Below the pieces are notes generated by a model that worked only from the letters and a program-made list of their open reading frames with translations, was not told where the DNA came from and searched no databases. The position numbers and the translations under genes were made by a program. 64,000 bases of DNA from Rhodococcus pyridinivorans (GTDB lineage Bacteria; Actinomycetota; Actinomycetes; Mycobacteriales; Mycobacteriaceae), in contig NZ_FNRX01000002.1 in NCBI RefSeq assembly GCF_900105195.1, positions 620,001-684,000 of the forward strand, written 5' to 3'. Within the stretch, counting starts at the first letter, position 1. Each line of letters begins with the position of its first letter. This document shows, piece after piece, positions 1-7,908 of this stretch.

Positions 1-425
1 TGCGCATCGGGCAGCAGAGCGGCCAGATGGGTCACATCCGCGGCAGCCACGGTGTTGAGCTGGGCGAGAATACCGGAGAGCTCTTCGAGCTGCGCACGAG
101 CGGTGGCGGGGGCAGTCAGGTCGGCGCGCTGGGCAAAGAAGTCGTTGGTGGTTCGGAAGTTGGCCACTGTGGTGCGGGCACTGTTCTGCACTTGGAGACC
201 CTTGTGGATGGTGGTCAGGACCATGGCGAGCAGCACGATGGCAAGCACCGCGGCGAGCCGTCCGATCCACTCGGTAGCTACTGCGTAGCCACTGGGGCCG
301 GGAAGTGCAGAGATGGGAAGGTCGTGACGCTTCCAGCGGTCCGTGCGAACGCGGGTGATGCCGGGAATGCGACGTCCTCGGGATCGGCCGATGGGGTCGA
401 AGGACGAAGAGGGGCCTTGTCTCAT
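1..425 (-). CDS. Membrane-anchored helical protein, 3' end cut by the window edge
   Basis: I do not recognise this protein. Translating the minus strand from ATG 425-423 gives 141 residues with no stop before the edge, so the C-terminus is missing. Residues 1-48 are basic and polar. One hydrophobic segment at about 53-72 (core LAAVLAIVLLAMVL) looks like a single membrane anchor. The rest is Ala/Leu/Gln-rich and predicted helical. It lies 49 bp after the stop of the preceding gene on the same strand and shares its layout, so it is probably the fourth gene of the operon that starts at 2129. No clear ribosome site is seen. Confidence 0.6.
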   Translation of the reverse strand, partial: MRQGPSSSFDPIGRSRGRRIPGITRVRTDRWKRHDLPISALPGPSGYAVATEWIGRLAAVLAIVLLAMVLTTIHKGLQVQNSARTTVANFRTTNDFFAQRADLTAPATARAQLEELSGILAQLNTVAAADVTHLAALLPDA

Positions 426-474
426 CAAATCGTATCCAGTCGGGGAGAGGGAAAGACGATGTGGTCGGCGATGG

Positions 475-1008
475 TCAGCCGGGTAGCGGCAGCATCTGGT
501 TGATGGTGTGGACCGACTCCACCGAGCTGCGTAGGTCTGCGACGAGTCCCTGCACGATGTCGAGCAGCTCGGTGCCCTGGCCGCCGAACGCCCGGGCGGA
601 TTCCACCAGCGGAAGCACGGTGCCCTGAACTTCACCGAGGATCGACTGGATGGTGACCAGCTGCTCGTTGGTCACCTGTGCACCGTCTGTGCTTTGGGCA
701 AGCATGTGAGCCGCGGGACCGATCGCCTCATCCAGTCGTATCAGGAGTGGCTCGAGAGCGGCGGTGGCGTCCAGGGCCTGGCGGGCAGTGTTGGTCAGTT
801 CCGTCAACTGCTGGAGTTCACCGGTCAGTTTGTCGTTGACCGCGACGATGTCTTCCGAGACGGCAACACTGGTGAGGTTGACGTCCTGCTGGTTGTCCAG
901 CCGAGTGTTGAGGTTGAAGATTACGAAGGTCAGCAGGCCGAGAACTCCTACTGCGGCGATCGCCAGCACCATCCGTGCGGGACCACCGGGTCGTCCGAAG
1001 AATGTCAC
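475..1008 (-). CDS. Small single-pass membrane protein with long helical tail
   Basis: Unrecognised protein of 177 residues. A short basic N-terminus is followed by one strong membrane segment at about residues 12-32 (MVLAIAAVGVLGLLTFVIF). The remainder is polar, without Cys, and rich in spaced Leu/Val/Ile, consistent with amphipathic helices or a coiled coil outside the membrane. The start is GTG at 1008, preceded by AGAGGA, which overlaps the stop of the upstream gene, so translation is probably coupled. The helical tail resembles the region after the MCE domain of Mce proteins, but no MCE domain is present. Function unknown. Confidence 0.7.
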   Translation of the reverse strand: MTFFGRPGGPARMVLAIAAVGVLGLLTFVIFNLNTRLDNQQDVNLTSVAVSEDIVAVNDKLTGELQQLTELTNTARQALDATAALEPLLIRLDEAIGPAAHMLAQSTDGAQVTNEQLVTIQSILGEVQGTVLPLVESARAFGGQGTELLDIVQGLVADLRSSVESVHTINQMLPLPG

Positions 1009-1020
1009 CGTGGAGTTCCT

Positions 1021-1677
1021 CTACTTTCCGGACAGGTCGTTGGCTGATTCCTCGGCGGACAGACGGGCGCGGTGCACATGTGCGGCGGTGGCGCGGGCAT
1101 CGACGAGAATCTTCTCCATTGCCGAAGTACTGGAGTCGAGGGCCGAGGTCGCCCCATCGAGCGGGGCATCAAGCGAATTGACCTGGGCGGTCAGGGTGTC
1201 GAGTGAGGACACGAGACCGGTTACGTTGGTGCCGGCGCGGTCCAAGGTGACGTGTAGATCGTCGTTGATCTGGTCGATCAACGTGTTCAATTCGGCGCTG
1301 ACCGCGGCATCGGTGGCAAGAACACTGTTCAGCGCCGCATTCATCTTGTCCAACGACTCGAAGGCGGCCAGGGTCACGTGCTCGTGTTCGACGAGATCCG
1401 CCAGGGTCGGGTTGTAGCTGTCGGCGGAGACGACTGCTTGATCGAGACGGTAGGGAGTGGCCACGAGGTCGTAGATCCGCGGCGCCAGGTAGAACGCGCC
1501 GATCGGGATCAACGTCGCTATCACCGCGGCACGCGCGAGTTTCGTGCCTCGGCTCGTGCTCGTCGCCACGTAGTCGCCACGATCGATCACGGCAATGAGC
1601 TCGCTGTGGGGGCTGTTTCGAGCGAGGTCCTTCCGTAGACGGTCATCTTCACCGTAGTGCCTCGACACCTGTGTCAT
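1021..1677 (-). CDS. Single-pass membrane protein with helical tail
   Basis: Unrecognised protein of 218 residues: about 45 polar N-terminal residues, one membrane segment at about 46-64 (AAVIATLIPIGAFYL), then about 150 residues of polar helix with repeated Leu/Thr/Asp patterns. ATG 1677 overlaps the stop of the previous gene as TGATG and has AGGAG seven bases upstream. A GTG three bases earlier is possible but is too close to the AGGAG. It is the largest of three consecutive anchored helical proteins here, which suggests they assemble together. A role in substrate uptake for the nearby catabolic genes is only a guess. Confidence 0.7.
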   Translation of the reverse strand: MTQVSRHYGEDDRLRKDLARNSPHSELIAVIDRGDYVATSTSRGTKLARAAVIATLIPIGAFYLAPRIYDLVATPYRLDQAVVSADSYNPTLADLVEHEHVTLAAFESLDKMNAALNSVLATDAAVSAELNTLIDQINDDLHVTLDRAGTNVTGLVSSLDTLTAQVNSLDAPLDGATSALDSSTSAMEKILVDARATAAHVHRARLSAEESANDLSGK

Positions 1678-2129
1678 CACTTGACTCCTGTAAGGAGTGC
1701 GAAGGTCCGCAGTGTGCTGACGGTGTGGGTCAGCAAGCCCTTGACCACGAGTTTGCGTGAGAAAATGCTCTTGAGGGCTCGACGTCCGGGTGCGCGGAGA
1801 AATCCGATCGGGGCCAAGCCTCCGGTTTTCATCGGCAGTGAAGGAATGTCGTTGAGGTGGTCGTCGACACCGATGAGGATGACGTTCGGTCTGCCGAGGA
1901 TACCGTTGTACACAGCAGCAGCGTGCTCACCGAAGACGACCGTGCAGGCGCTGTCGGTGGCGGTACTGATGATGGACACGGGCCGCGTCAGTTTGCGGGC
2001 TATCGCGATCCGGTCGGGAAAGTTCTCGAGGTTCTGGCTCAGTAGGGTCGCGACGACGGTGGCGATATGGTTGGCGTCCGCGTCGTCGTAGACGATCAGT
2101 TCGTAGACGGGGGGCGCTGTGGTTGTCAT
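1677..2129 (-). CDS. Soluble protein, possibly SCP2-like
   Basis: A 150-residue protein without membrane segments, first gene of the leftward operon that continues into the anchored helical proteins. ATG 2129 has AGAGGA seven bases upstream. The centre alternates strand-like hydrophobic stretches (TVVFGEHAAAVYNG, NVILIGVDDHLNDI) followed by a GG-containing turn and two C-terminal hydrophobic helices. This recalls SCP2 sterol-carrier proteins, but the match is by eye and weak. A likelier SCP2 protein lies at 3995-4405. If the call is right, it would bind a hydrophobic ligand and perhaps pass it to or from the membrane proteins. Confidence 0.55.
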   Translation of the reverse strand: MTTTAPPVYELIVYDDADANHIATVVATLLSQNLENFPDRIAIARKLTRPVSIISTATDSACTVVFGEHAAAVYNGILGRPNVILIGVDDHLNDIPSLPMKTGGLAPIGFLRAPGRRALKSIFSRKLVVKGLLTHTVSTLRTFALLTGVK

Positions 2130-2344
2130 CGCGGTCCTCTCGATAGGCGAATTCGGATCTCGTCGCGGCCACCGCGGTCACGCGTCATGAATGAAGGCGG
2201 AGATGAACGCGAAGTTCCGCCGGGATGCACCGTGGTGATTGACTACGGTGACGCAGCTCGACCGCGGTCGTCAGGGAATAACAGTTGTTCAATGGAGACC
2301 GAATAGGTCGGCTTGCACCGAGTCTGGCTTCCGGTGGGCAGCAG

Positions 2345-2389
2345 CCACCCGCCTCGTGCCGTAACCAGCGTCGGACACGAGGCGGGTGG
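2345..2389 (-). terminator. Rho-independent-type hairpin ending the P450 operon
   Basis: A perfect 14-bp inverted repeat, 2345-2358 against 2376-2389, with a 17-nt loop lies seven bases past the stop of the ferredoxin reductase gene. There is no T-run on the minus strand. It separates the P450 operon from the operon starting at 2129, whose promoter should lie between 2130 and 2344; I saw no clear -35/-10 there. Confidence 0.75.
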
Positions 2390-2396
2390 TGGATGC

Positions 2397-3623
2397 TCAG
2401 GCTAAGGCCAGAGCTTTCAGATCTACTGCAGGATCGGCGCATTCGTCACGAGACAGTGACTTGCCTGCAGCAAGGAGTTTGCGTGCAGCCATGTGGTCAC
2501 GGGTTCGATTGACCGACTCGACTCCCAGGAGGCGATCCCCGGCGAAACAGAACACCGAGAATGCACCTTCTTCGAGGGATCCGCGCACGACGGTGTTGTC
2601 GTATCCGGTGACCAGTCCTGCCATCTGAAGTTTGCTGGCGTACTGCTCGGTCCAGAACCATGGGACGCTCTGGTACGGCAGGTCGTTTCCCACGAGACGA
2701 TTTGCGACGCAGCGAGCGTGGTCGACGGCGTTCTGAATCGACTCGAGGCGTAAGCGGCCGGTGCCGGCGGTGTTCGGATAGGACGCGCAGTCCCCGATGG
2801 CGGAGATCGCTGGGTCCTCGGTCAGGAGGTGAAGGTCGACGACGATACCGTTATCGACAGCAAGGCCGGCACGTTCGGCCAGCTCGGTATTGGGCATTAC
2901 GCCGATACCAACGACGATGATGTCGGCATCGATCACCTCGCCGGTGGCGATTCGTACGCCTCCGGCACGACCATTCTTCTCGACGATTTCTGTCACGCTG
3001 GTATTCAGTCGCCACTGCACTTCGTGCCGGGCGTGTTCGTCGACGAAGAACTTCGAGACGGTTTCACTGACGGCCCGCGCCATCGGGCGGTCGAGGGATT
3101 CGACGATGGTGGTCGTGACTCCGCGGGTTCGTGCCGCCGCAGCAACTTCCAAGCCGATGAAGCCTCCCCCGATCACCACGATCGATGTGCACGAGGGCAA
3201 CGTTGCGGCCAGGGTTTGCGCTTCCGAGAGGGTGCGTAGGTACTGGACGCCCGCAAGGCCGGCGCCCGGCACCGGCAGTGCGCGGTTACGCGTTCCGGTG
3301 GCCAGAACCAGGTGGCCGTAACCAACGCGGCTTCCGTCGTCGAGTTCGACCTCGTGCATCTGCCGGTCGATGTCAGTCACCCGACGGGAACAGTGCAGAT
3401 CGATCCGGTGTGAGGCGAAATAGTCCCGTGGACGTAATGCCACAGACTCGGGATCGGAGTCGCCTTTGAGGTACGCCTTCGACAGCGGCGGTCGTTGGTA
3501 CGGGACATTCTCCTCGTCACCGAGGATGGTGATATCACCTGTGTACCCCTTCGACCGCAACGACGTTGCGGTTTCGAAGCCCGCCTGTCCGGCGCCGACG
3601 ATGACCACTGGCTCGCTCATCAT
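2397..3623 (-). CDS. FAD-dependent ferredoxin reductase of the P450 system
   Basis: Passes electrons from NAD(P)H to the 2Fe-2S ferredoxin encoded just upstream, which feeds the P450. The 408-residue length and layout fit the rubredoxin/putidaredoxin reductase family: an N-terminal FAD-binding VIVGAGQAG, a central NAD(P)-binding VVIGGGFIGLE near residue 150, and a late FAD-contacting AIGDCA motif. ATG 3623 overlaps the ferredoxin stop as TGATG; a second ATG follows directly, and either could be used. It is the last gene before the hairpin at 2345-2389. The family assignment is firm; the partner is inferred from the operon. Confidence 0.92.
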   Translation of the reverse strand: MMSEPVVIVGAGQAGFETATSLRSKGYTGDITILGDEENVPYQRPPLSKAYLKGDSDPESVALRPRDYFASHRIDLHCSRRVTDIDRQMHEVELDDGSRVGYGHLVLATGTRNRALPVPGAGLAGVQYLRTLSEAQTLAATLPSCTSIVVIGGGFIGLEVAAAARTRGVTTTIVESLDRPMARAVSETVSKFFVDEHARHEVQWRLNTSVTEIVEKNGRAGGVRIATGEVIDADIIVVGIGVMPNTELAERAGLAVDNGIVVDLHLLTEDPAISAIGDCASYPNTAGTGRLRLESIQNAVDHARCVANRLVGNDLPYQSVPWFWTEQYASKLQMAGLVTGYDNTVVRGSLEEGAFSVFCFAGDRLLGVESVNRTRDHMAARKLLAAGKSLSRDECADPAVDLKALALA

Positions 3624-3946
3624 CACACCTGGGTTTCGGGAAGGTGCACAATCAACCCGTCGAGATCGTCGGTGACCGGAATCTGACATGACAGTCGACT
3701 CTCAGCGGTACGTTCGCACACCGTGTCGTCAAGCATTTCGTCTTCTTCGTCGGACACAGGTGGCAGGCGGTCCGCCCAGGCCGAGTCGATGTAGACATGG
3801 CAAGTTGCGCACATGGCCTGGCCACCGCATTCGGCAACGATGCCATCGATCCCGGCCCCGATCGCGGCCTGCATGATCCGCTTGCCGGCCGGTACCTCGA
3901 CGGACTGCTTGGTCCCGTCAGGGTGGACGTAGGTGAGGGAAGGCAT
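3623..3946 (-). CDS. 2Fe-2S ferredoxin of the P450 system
   Basis: A 107-residue adrenodoxin/putidaredoxin-type ferredoxin. Ligands are Cys40, Cys46, Cys49 (C-x5-C-x2-C) and Cys87. The N-terminal strand pattern (SLTYVHPDG) and acidic centre (SDEEDEML) are typical of the partner-binding face of P450 ferredoxins. It sits between the SCP2-like gene and the reductase gene, all on the minus strand, with a one-base overlap into the reductase. The expected role is shuttling single electrons from the reductase to the P450. Confidence 0.93.
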   Translation of the reverse strand: MPSLTYVHPDGTKQSVEVPAGKRIMQAAIGAGIDGIVAECGGQAMCATCHVYIDSAWADRLPPVSDEEDEMLDDTVCERTAESRLSCQIPVTDDLDGLIVHLPETQV

Positions 3947-3994
3947 TGGGAGAACTCGCTTTCGAACTTGAACGGAGACGCGGTGCGCGATGGC

Positions 3995-4405
3995 TCAGAC
4001 GAGCAGGTCGTCGCGACCGGCGGCCTTGAGATCGTCGATGTAGATGGGAAACAGGAACTTGGTGCTCGGCACGAGCTTGAGGACCTTCATGATCGCGCCT
4101 TCGGTCTTGACCTGTCCCTTGGCCATGGCGAGTGTCATGTTCACTTTGCCCTGCCAGAACCGATTGGCGGTGTCGGTGCTCATACGCATGGTTGCGTTCG
4201 GCGGCACCAGGCAATCGGCGACACTGGGGTACACCTTCTTGTTGGGCATGTCGAGCACGACCTCGCTGTCGGGGTCGGTGCACTGGACCAGCAGCACTGC
4301 TCCGGTGCCGGACAGTTTGGGCCCGAGGTCCGGATCCTGGTAGGCCTTCTCGAAGATTCCGCCGACGTAGGTGAACAGGTCCTTCTCATCAGTGAAGCTG
4401 GGCAC
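3995..4405 (-). CDS. SCP2-type lipid or hydrophobe carrier protein
   Basis: A 136-residue protein with the SCP2 pattern: an N-terminal helix, strands with AVLLVQCTDPDSEVVLDM, a middle region matching the family's substrate-analog strands, then a hydrophobic helix with MTLAMAKGQVKTEGAIMK, close to the usual KGKLKIKGDM-like signature near the end. The start is GTG 4405 with AAAGG nine bases upstream; longer readings of this frame have no support. It lies between the EthD-like gene and the ferredoxin. SCP2 proteins bind hydrophobic molecules, so presenting a hydrophobic substrate to the P450 is a reasonable inference. Confidence 0.8.
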   Translation of the reverse strand: MPSFTDEKDLFTYVGGIFEKAYQDPDLGPKLSGTGAVLLVQCTDPDSEVVLDMPNKKVYPSVADCLVPPNATMRMSTDTANRFWQGKVNMTLAMAKGQVKTEGAIMKVLKLVPSTKFLFPIYIDDLKAAGRDDLLV

Positions 4406-4467
4406 GTTTCGAACCTTTCGATGGGGGAGGACCGCTGATCGGTCCCCCACAAGATGGGGTGAAGTGT

Positions 4468-4779
4468 TCAGGGGACGACGATGTCCTCGTCGCTGAAGTA
4501 GAACGAGGCGCCGCCGCTGGCGAAGTTGACAAGATCTGCAGCTGCATTCCGCCCTTCCGGTGAAGCGAAACCGGCGATGGCATCGTCCTTGGATGCGAAG
4601 TAGATCTGTGCCAGGAAATAAGCAGCCGGCTCGGTGCCGTCGAGGGATTCGCACTTGCCTCCGGCGAACCGCTGGACGCCGGGGATCTTTCCTGCCAGGG
4701 GCAGATGGGTCGTGGTGTAGTACTCGTCGAACTCGGCAGGAGCGGTCGGATGACCATAGGTGATGGTGACGCGGTACAT
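4468..4779 (-). CDS. EthD-like dimeric alpha-beta barrel protein
   Basis: 103 residues beginning MYRVTITYGHP, with the EthD/Dabb-type core TTHLPLAGKIPGVQRF, where the His-Leu-Pro-Leu stretch is the family signature. In Rhodococcus ruber, ethD is encoded with the ethyl tert-butyl ether P450 genes and is needed for activity although its role is unclear (established). Here it is the second gene after the P450, 17 bp from its stop, with AAGGA upstream of ATG 4779. It might handle the P450 product or remove a toxic intermediate; this is inference. Confidence 0.88.
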   Translation of the reverse strand: MYRVTITYGHPTAPAEFDEYYTTTHLPLAGKIPGVQRFAGGKCESLDGTEPAAYFLAQIYFASKDDAIAGFASPEGRNAAADLVNFASGGASFYFSDEDIVVP

Positions 4780-4796
4780 GACGTCGTCCTTACTGG

Positions 4797-6149
4797 TCAG
4801 GGGCGGTCGGCCGGAATGGGATTCTGTGCCGGATCCCATTCGACGAGGACGTGCTCAGGTCCTCGGAACGAGGTGTTGGGCAGATAGGTGTATTGCTGGC
4901 CTTCGACCAGGCGCATGTGAGGCAGACGTCGGGCGAGCTCGCCGATGAAGATCCGCATCTCCTGGCGCGCCAGGGTGGCCCCCATGCAGGTGTGTGTGCC
5001 GAGTCCGAAGGTCAGATGCCGCCGAGCATTCGGGCGGTCGAGGTCGAAGACGTCGGGTTCGGGGAAGACGGAGTCGTCGCGGTTCGCCGACGAGGTGACG
5101 ATCAACAGCCGCGAACCTGCCGGGATCTCGACCCCGCCGACCGTCGTGTCGTCTGTGGTCATCCGTCGCCATGCCACCACGGAGCCGGCGTAGCGCAGGC
5201 ACTCCTCGATGGCCTTGGGGATCAGAGTGGGATCGGCGCAGATCCGCTCCCAGGCCTTCCGGTTCTCGAGCAGTGTCCGGAATGCGTTACCGGACGCGTT
5301 CGTGGTGGTCTCGTGGGCGGCGAGAATGCCGCTCATCATGATGTTCTGGAGGTAGTTGTCTGTGATCAGGTCCGGGTGGTCCTTCTGCACGCGAATGGCG
5401 TGCGGGATCCAGCCCGGTGCGTCCGGGGTCTTCTTCAGGCGTTCGACGAGATGGCCGGCGAATTCCCAGAACTGGCCCATTCCGGTTGCCACCCGGTTCT
5501 GCTCTTCGGCGGGCGGGCGGCCCCAGGTGAACAGAGTCTGCTGCATACCGAACTGCCGGCACGTCTCGATGTCCTCGTCGGGGACACCGAGGAAGATCAA
5601 AGCGACGATGCAGGGAACCTCGTAGAACAGATCGTCGACGAGGTCGGCGTGGCCGCGCTTGACGAACCTGTCGATGTAGGTATTGACGATCTCGGTGATC
5701 CGAGGCGCAAGCTTGGCTACTTCGTCGGCTTCGAACGGCGCCATCAGCGCACGTCGCCGCTCGGTATGGATGGGCTCGTCCTCGTTGACGATGGTCGGTC
5801 CAGGGGCGAAATCGTACCCGTCGAGGATTTCGATGGCTTCTTCACTGACCGGCGTGATCTGTTCGAGCGTGATCGCCGCCGAGAACAGCTCCGGATTCTT
5901 GAAGATCTCCTTGATGTCGTTGTAGCGCGTAACGACCCAGTAGTCGAGTACGGGACTGTAGAAGACCGGCTCCTCCTTGCGGGCCAGCTTCAGCGAATCG
6001 CCCGGGTTGACCTGGTATGCGCCACGAAACGGATCGAATGATGCTGCCAGGGACGAGACCGGGCAGCCGGTAGGGCTGTGGGTGACACTGGAAACGGGAC
6101 ATCCGTCCGGGGTTGTGCTTACCGCGGAACTATCGTGCTGCACGGACAT
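4797..6149 (-). CDS. Class I bacterial cytochrome P450
   Basis: A 450-residue soluble P450. The I-helix has AAHETT at 277-282, so the usual Gly is Ala but the acid-Thr pair E280-T281 is kept. The K-helix ExxR is E316-R319, and the heme loop is [10 protein letters not shown] with the Cys ligand at 388. The N-terminus carries two CPVSS repeats, an odd tail. ATG 6149 has AAAGGAG six bases upstream; the upstream extension of this frame is unlikely. It is first in an operon with EthD-like, SCP2-like, ferredoxin and reductase genes, so electron supply is local. The substrate is unknown; O-demethylation or hydroxylation of an aromatic ether or phenylpropene fits the neighbours. Confidence 0.93.
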   Translation of the reverse strand: MSVQHDSSAVSTTPDGCPVSSVTHSPTGCPVSSLAASFDPFRGAYQVNPGDSLKLARKEEPVFYSPVLDYWVVTRYNDIKEIFKNPELFSAAITLEQITPVSEEAIEILDGYDFAPGPTIVNEDEPIHTERRRALMAPFEADEVAKLAPRITEIVNTYIDRFVKRGHADLVDDLFYEVPCIVALIFLGVPDEDIETCRQFGMQQTLFTWGRPPAEEQNRVATGMGQFWEFAGHLVERLKKTPDAPGWIPHAIRVQKDHPDLITDNYLQNIMMSGILAAHETTTNASGNAFRTLLENRKAWERICADPTLIPKAIEECLRYAGSVVAWRRMTTDDTTVGGVEIPAGSRLLIVTSSANRDDSVFPEPDVFDLDRPNARRHLTFGLGTHTCMGATLARQEMRIFIGELARRLPHMRLVEGQQYTYLPNTSFRGPEHVLVEWDPAQNPIPADRP

Positions 6150-6293
6150 TCGCGCTCCTTTGAAGCTGTGCTGGGAATGTGTGATGTGAACCACCTGATA
6201 GGAACAAGTGTGGGCTGGGCGGCAGTGGCCGGTCGATCCGATTCGCGCCGCGATATGTCCCCAAAGCGCCAATCCATGCGTTCCCGGATTGTA

Positions 6294-6311
6294 AGGAATC
6301 CTTGCATTAAT
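6294..6311. promoter_or_regulatory. Candidate operator shared with the eugenol oxidase promoter
   Basis: AGGAATCCTTGCATTAAT sits between the divergent P450 and AraC genes, 25 bp before the AraC start. The same motif with two changes recurs at 14583-14600 upstream of eugenol oxidase. A 13-base run is identical in both. Binding by the adjacent AraC protein is inferred. Confidence 0.5.
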
Positions 6312-6336
6312 GATGTGACTCTGATCTCATATAGTT

Positions 6337-7371
6337 ATGCCCACCGCAGATGGTGATTCGACGTCGTTGTCGGCCGTGAGTTCCGATGTGGACGAAGCCC
6401 GAAGCCTGGGCGGGGAGATCTACTACCCACACTCGGTGCGGGTGATCGGCGACCAGCGCAGGTTCACCATGCGCCTGGATGCCGCCGAGATGGGGCCGGT
6501 CACAATGGGCTGGCTGTCCTATGACACCGAAGTGAAAATCGATACGCGCGAACTCGGCGACGCCTACCACGTGAACTTACCCGTGACCGGGCAGTTGAAG
6601 ACGGGCTCGGGAGCGGACAGGATGATCGCTACCCCCTCGCGTGCGGCCATTTATCGGGCCGACCGAAATTCGGTGCTTGAGGGGTGGGGAGAGGATTCGT
6701 GCCGCATGCTCGCCGTGAAGTTCGATCGGCGGGCCGTAGACGATCAGCTCGCACAGCTCGTAGGAAAACCGATTCGCAAACCGATCGCCTTCGACCTCGC
6801 CCTCGACATCACCTCGGGACCCGGTCTTCAGTGGTGGATGGTGATGCGAGCACTCGCTGATCAGCTGCGAAACGCCGATTCGCTTTACCGTCACCCGTTG
6901 CTGGTGGCACCCCTGACGCAGAGTGTCATGGTCGCCCTGCTCCTTGCTGCCCGGCACGACTACAGCTCTCAGCTGGTTACCTCCGTCGACCCGGCGGCTC
7001 CCGCCGCGGTGGAGCGCGCCAGGCAATACATCGAAGATCATGTTGACGAGCCGTTGACTGCGGTCGAGATCGCGGCTGCAGCGGGGGTGAGCCTGCGAGC
7101 CCTCCAGCACGGATTTCAGACAGCGCTCCAGACCACCCCGATGCGCTATCTGCGGGACATACGCCTGCGCAGAGTTCGCGCCGATCTTCTCGCCGCAGAT
7201 CCCGAACAAGTCGGTGTGGCCGAAATCGCCTACCGGTGGGGATTCAACCACCTCGGCAGATTTGCCGGCCACTACCGCACGATGTTCGGGGAAAGTCCGT
7301 CCGAAGCGCTGCGGTCCGGCCCGACCCGACAATTGTCCCGACGCGGGTCCCTGTACCTCGCGGGACAGTGA
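6337..7371 (+). CDS. AraC/XylS-family transcriptional activator
   Basis: A 344-residue regulator, transcribed away from the P450 operon. The first 210 residues look like the AraC-binding-like domain used for inducer sensing. The C-terminal 100 residues hold two helix-turn-helix units, with the second recognisable in VAEIAYRWGFNHLGRFAGHYR and the family ending FGESPSEALR. In the R. ruber ether-degradation cluster an AraC/XylS protein (EthR) is encoded next to the P450 genes (established), and the layout here is similar. It probably activates the P450 operon on an aromatic inducer, and perhaps eugenol oxidase through the shared motif. Confidence 0.9.
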   Translation: MPTADGDSTSLSAVSSDVDEARSLGGEIYYPHSVRVIGDQRRFTMRLDAAEMGPVTMGWLSYDTEVKIDTRELGDAYHVNLPVTGQLKTGSGADRMIATPSRAAIYRADRNSVLEGWGEDSCRMLAVKFDRRAVDDQLAQLVGKPIRKPIAFDLALDITSGPGLQWWMVMRALADQLRNADSLYRHPLLVAPLTQSVMVALLLAARHDYSSQLVTSVDPAAPAAVERARQYIEDHVDEPLTAVEIAAAAGVSLRALQHGFQTALQTTPMRYLRDIRLRRVRADLLAADPEQVGVAEIAYRWGFNHLGRFAGHYRTMFGESPSEALRSGPTRQLSRRGSLYLAGQ

Positions 7372-7429
7372 GCAAAGACCTCGAAGTCCCGGGGCGCCGA
7401 ATGAACGGCGATCCGAGGATCTCGGGCGG

Positions 7430-7888
7430 TCAACTGTAGTAGCGGTAGACCATTTCAGCGACCACTGCCGGCTTGTCCGATCGGTTGCACTCGACGGTAC
7501 CGGCCACGGTCACCTGATAGCCGTTCCCCTTCACTTCCTCTACCGCCGCTACCGTGGCGCCGAGTCGCACTCTGGATCCGGCCGGGACCGGAGACAAGAA
7601 GCGCACCCTATTGAAGCCGAAATGTACTGCAGGTCGCGCTCGTTCGATCACCAACAACTGCGACCACATCGGCATGAGGAGCGCCAGCGTGAAGCAGCCA
7701 GGGGCAATGCCCTCGTCGCATGGACCTTCGTTGGTGAATTCGGAAGCGGTATAGCTCCACGACGGATGGTGGGTGGCAGCGGCAAAGTGCTCGATATCGT
7801 TCCGCGGAACCGGGATCCACTCGCCGGGGCCGAGATCGCAACCGACGAGGTCGAGCAGAGCCGTCGGTGAGGAGACGATGGTGACCAC
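7430..7888 (-). CDS. MaoC/NodN-like hot-dog protein with altered active site
   Basis: About 152 residues aligning by eye with the MaoC-like protein at 14953-15426 (shared LxPGxW...F..AT...W and PMW...RPAV). The usual hydratase residues are missing: where the paralog has DATDDHQWIHVD and IAHG, this one has AATHHPSWSYTA and IAPG, so the Asp and His are gone. The start is uncertain: GTG 7888 is chosen because it gives a normal N-terminus 20 bp after the ligase stop, but its ribosome site is weak. It may bind an acyl-CoA or partner a catalytic subunit rather than act as an enoyl-CoA hydratase. Confidence 0.7.
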   Translation of the reverse strand: MVTIVSSPTALLDLVGCDLGPGEWIPVPRNDIEHFAAATHHPSWSYTASEFTNEGPCDEGIAPGCFTLALLMPMWSQLLVIERARPAVHFGFNRVRFLSPVPAGSRVRLGATVAAVEEVKGNGYQVTVAGTVECNRSDKPAVVAEMVYRYYS

Positions 7889-7908
7889 GAGGAAGGGCTC
7901 TGTGTCGA

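Noticed and set aside
1..2129. An mce operon at the left edge
   Set aside because: No MCE domain or YrbE-type permease is visible; only the helical tails look similar.
2397..6149. Calling the P450 operon ethABCD
   Set aside because: The gene order is different, an SCP2-like gene is included and the setting is aromatic. Sequence identity to the ether P450 could not be checked.
4797..6149. Calling the P450 an alkylguaiacol O-demethylase (AgcA/GcoA)
   Set aside because: Those use a single fused reductase. This one has separate ferredoxin and reductase, and the N-terminal and I-helix sequences differ.
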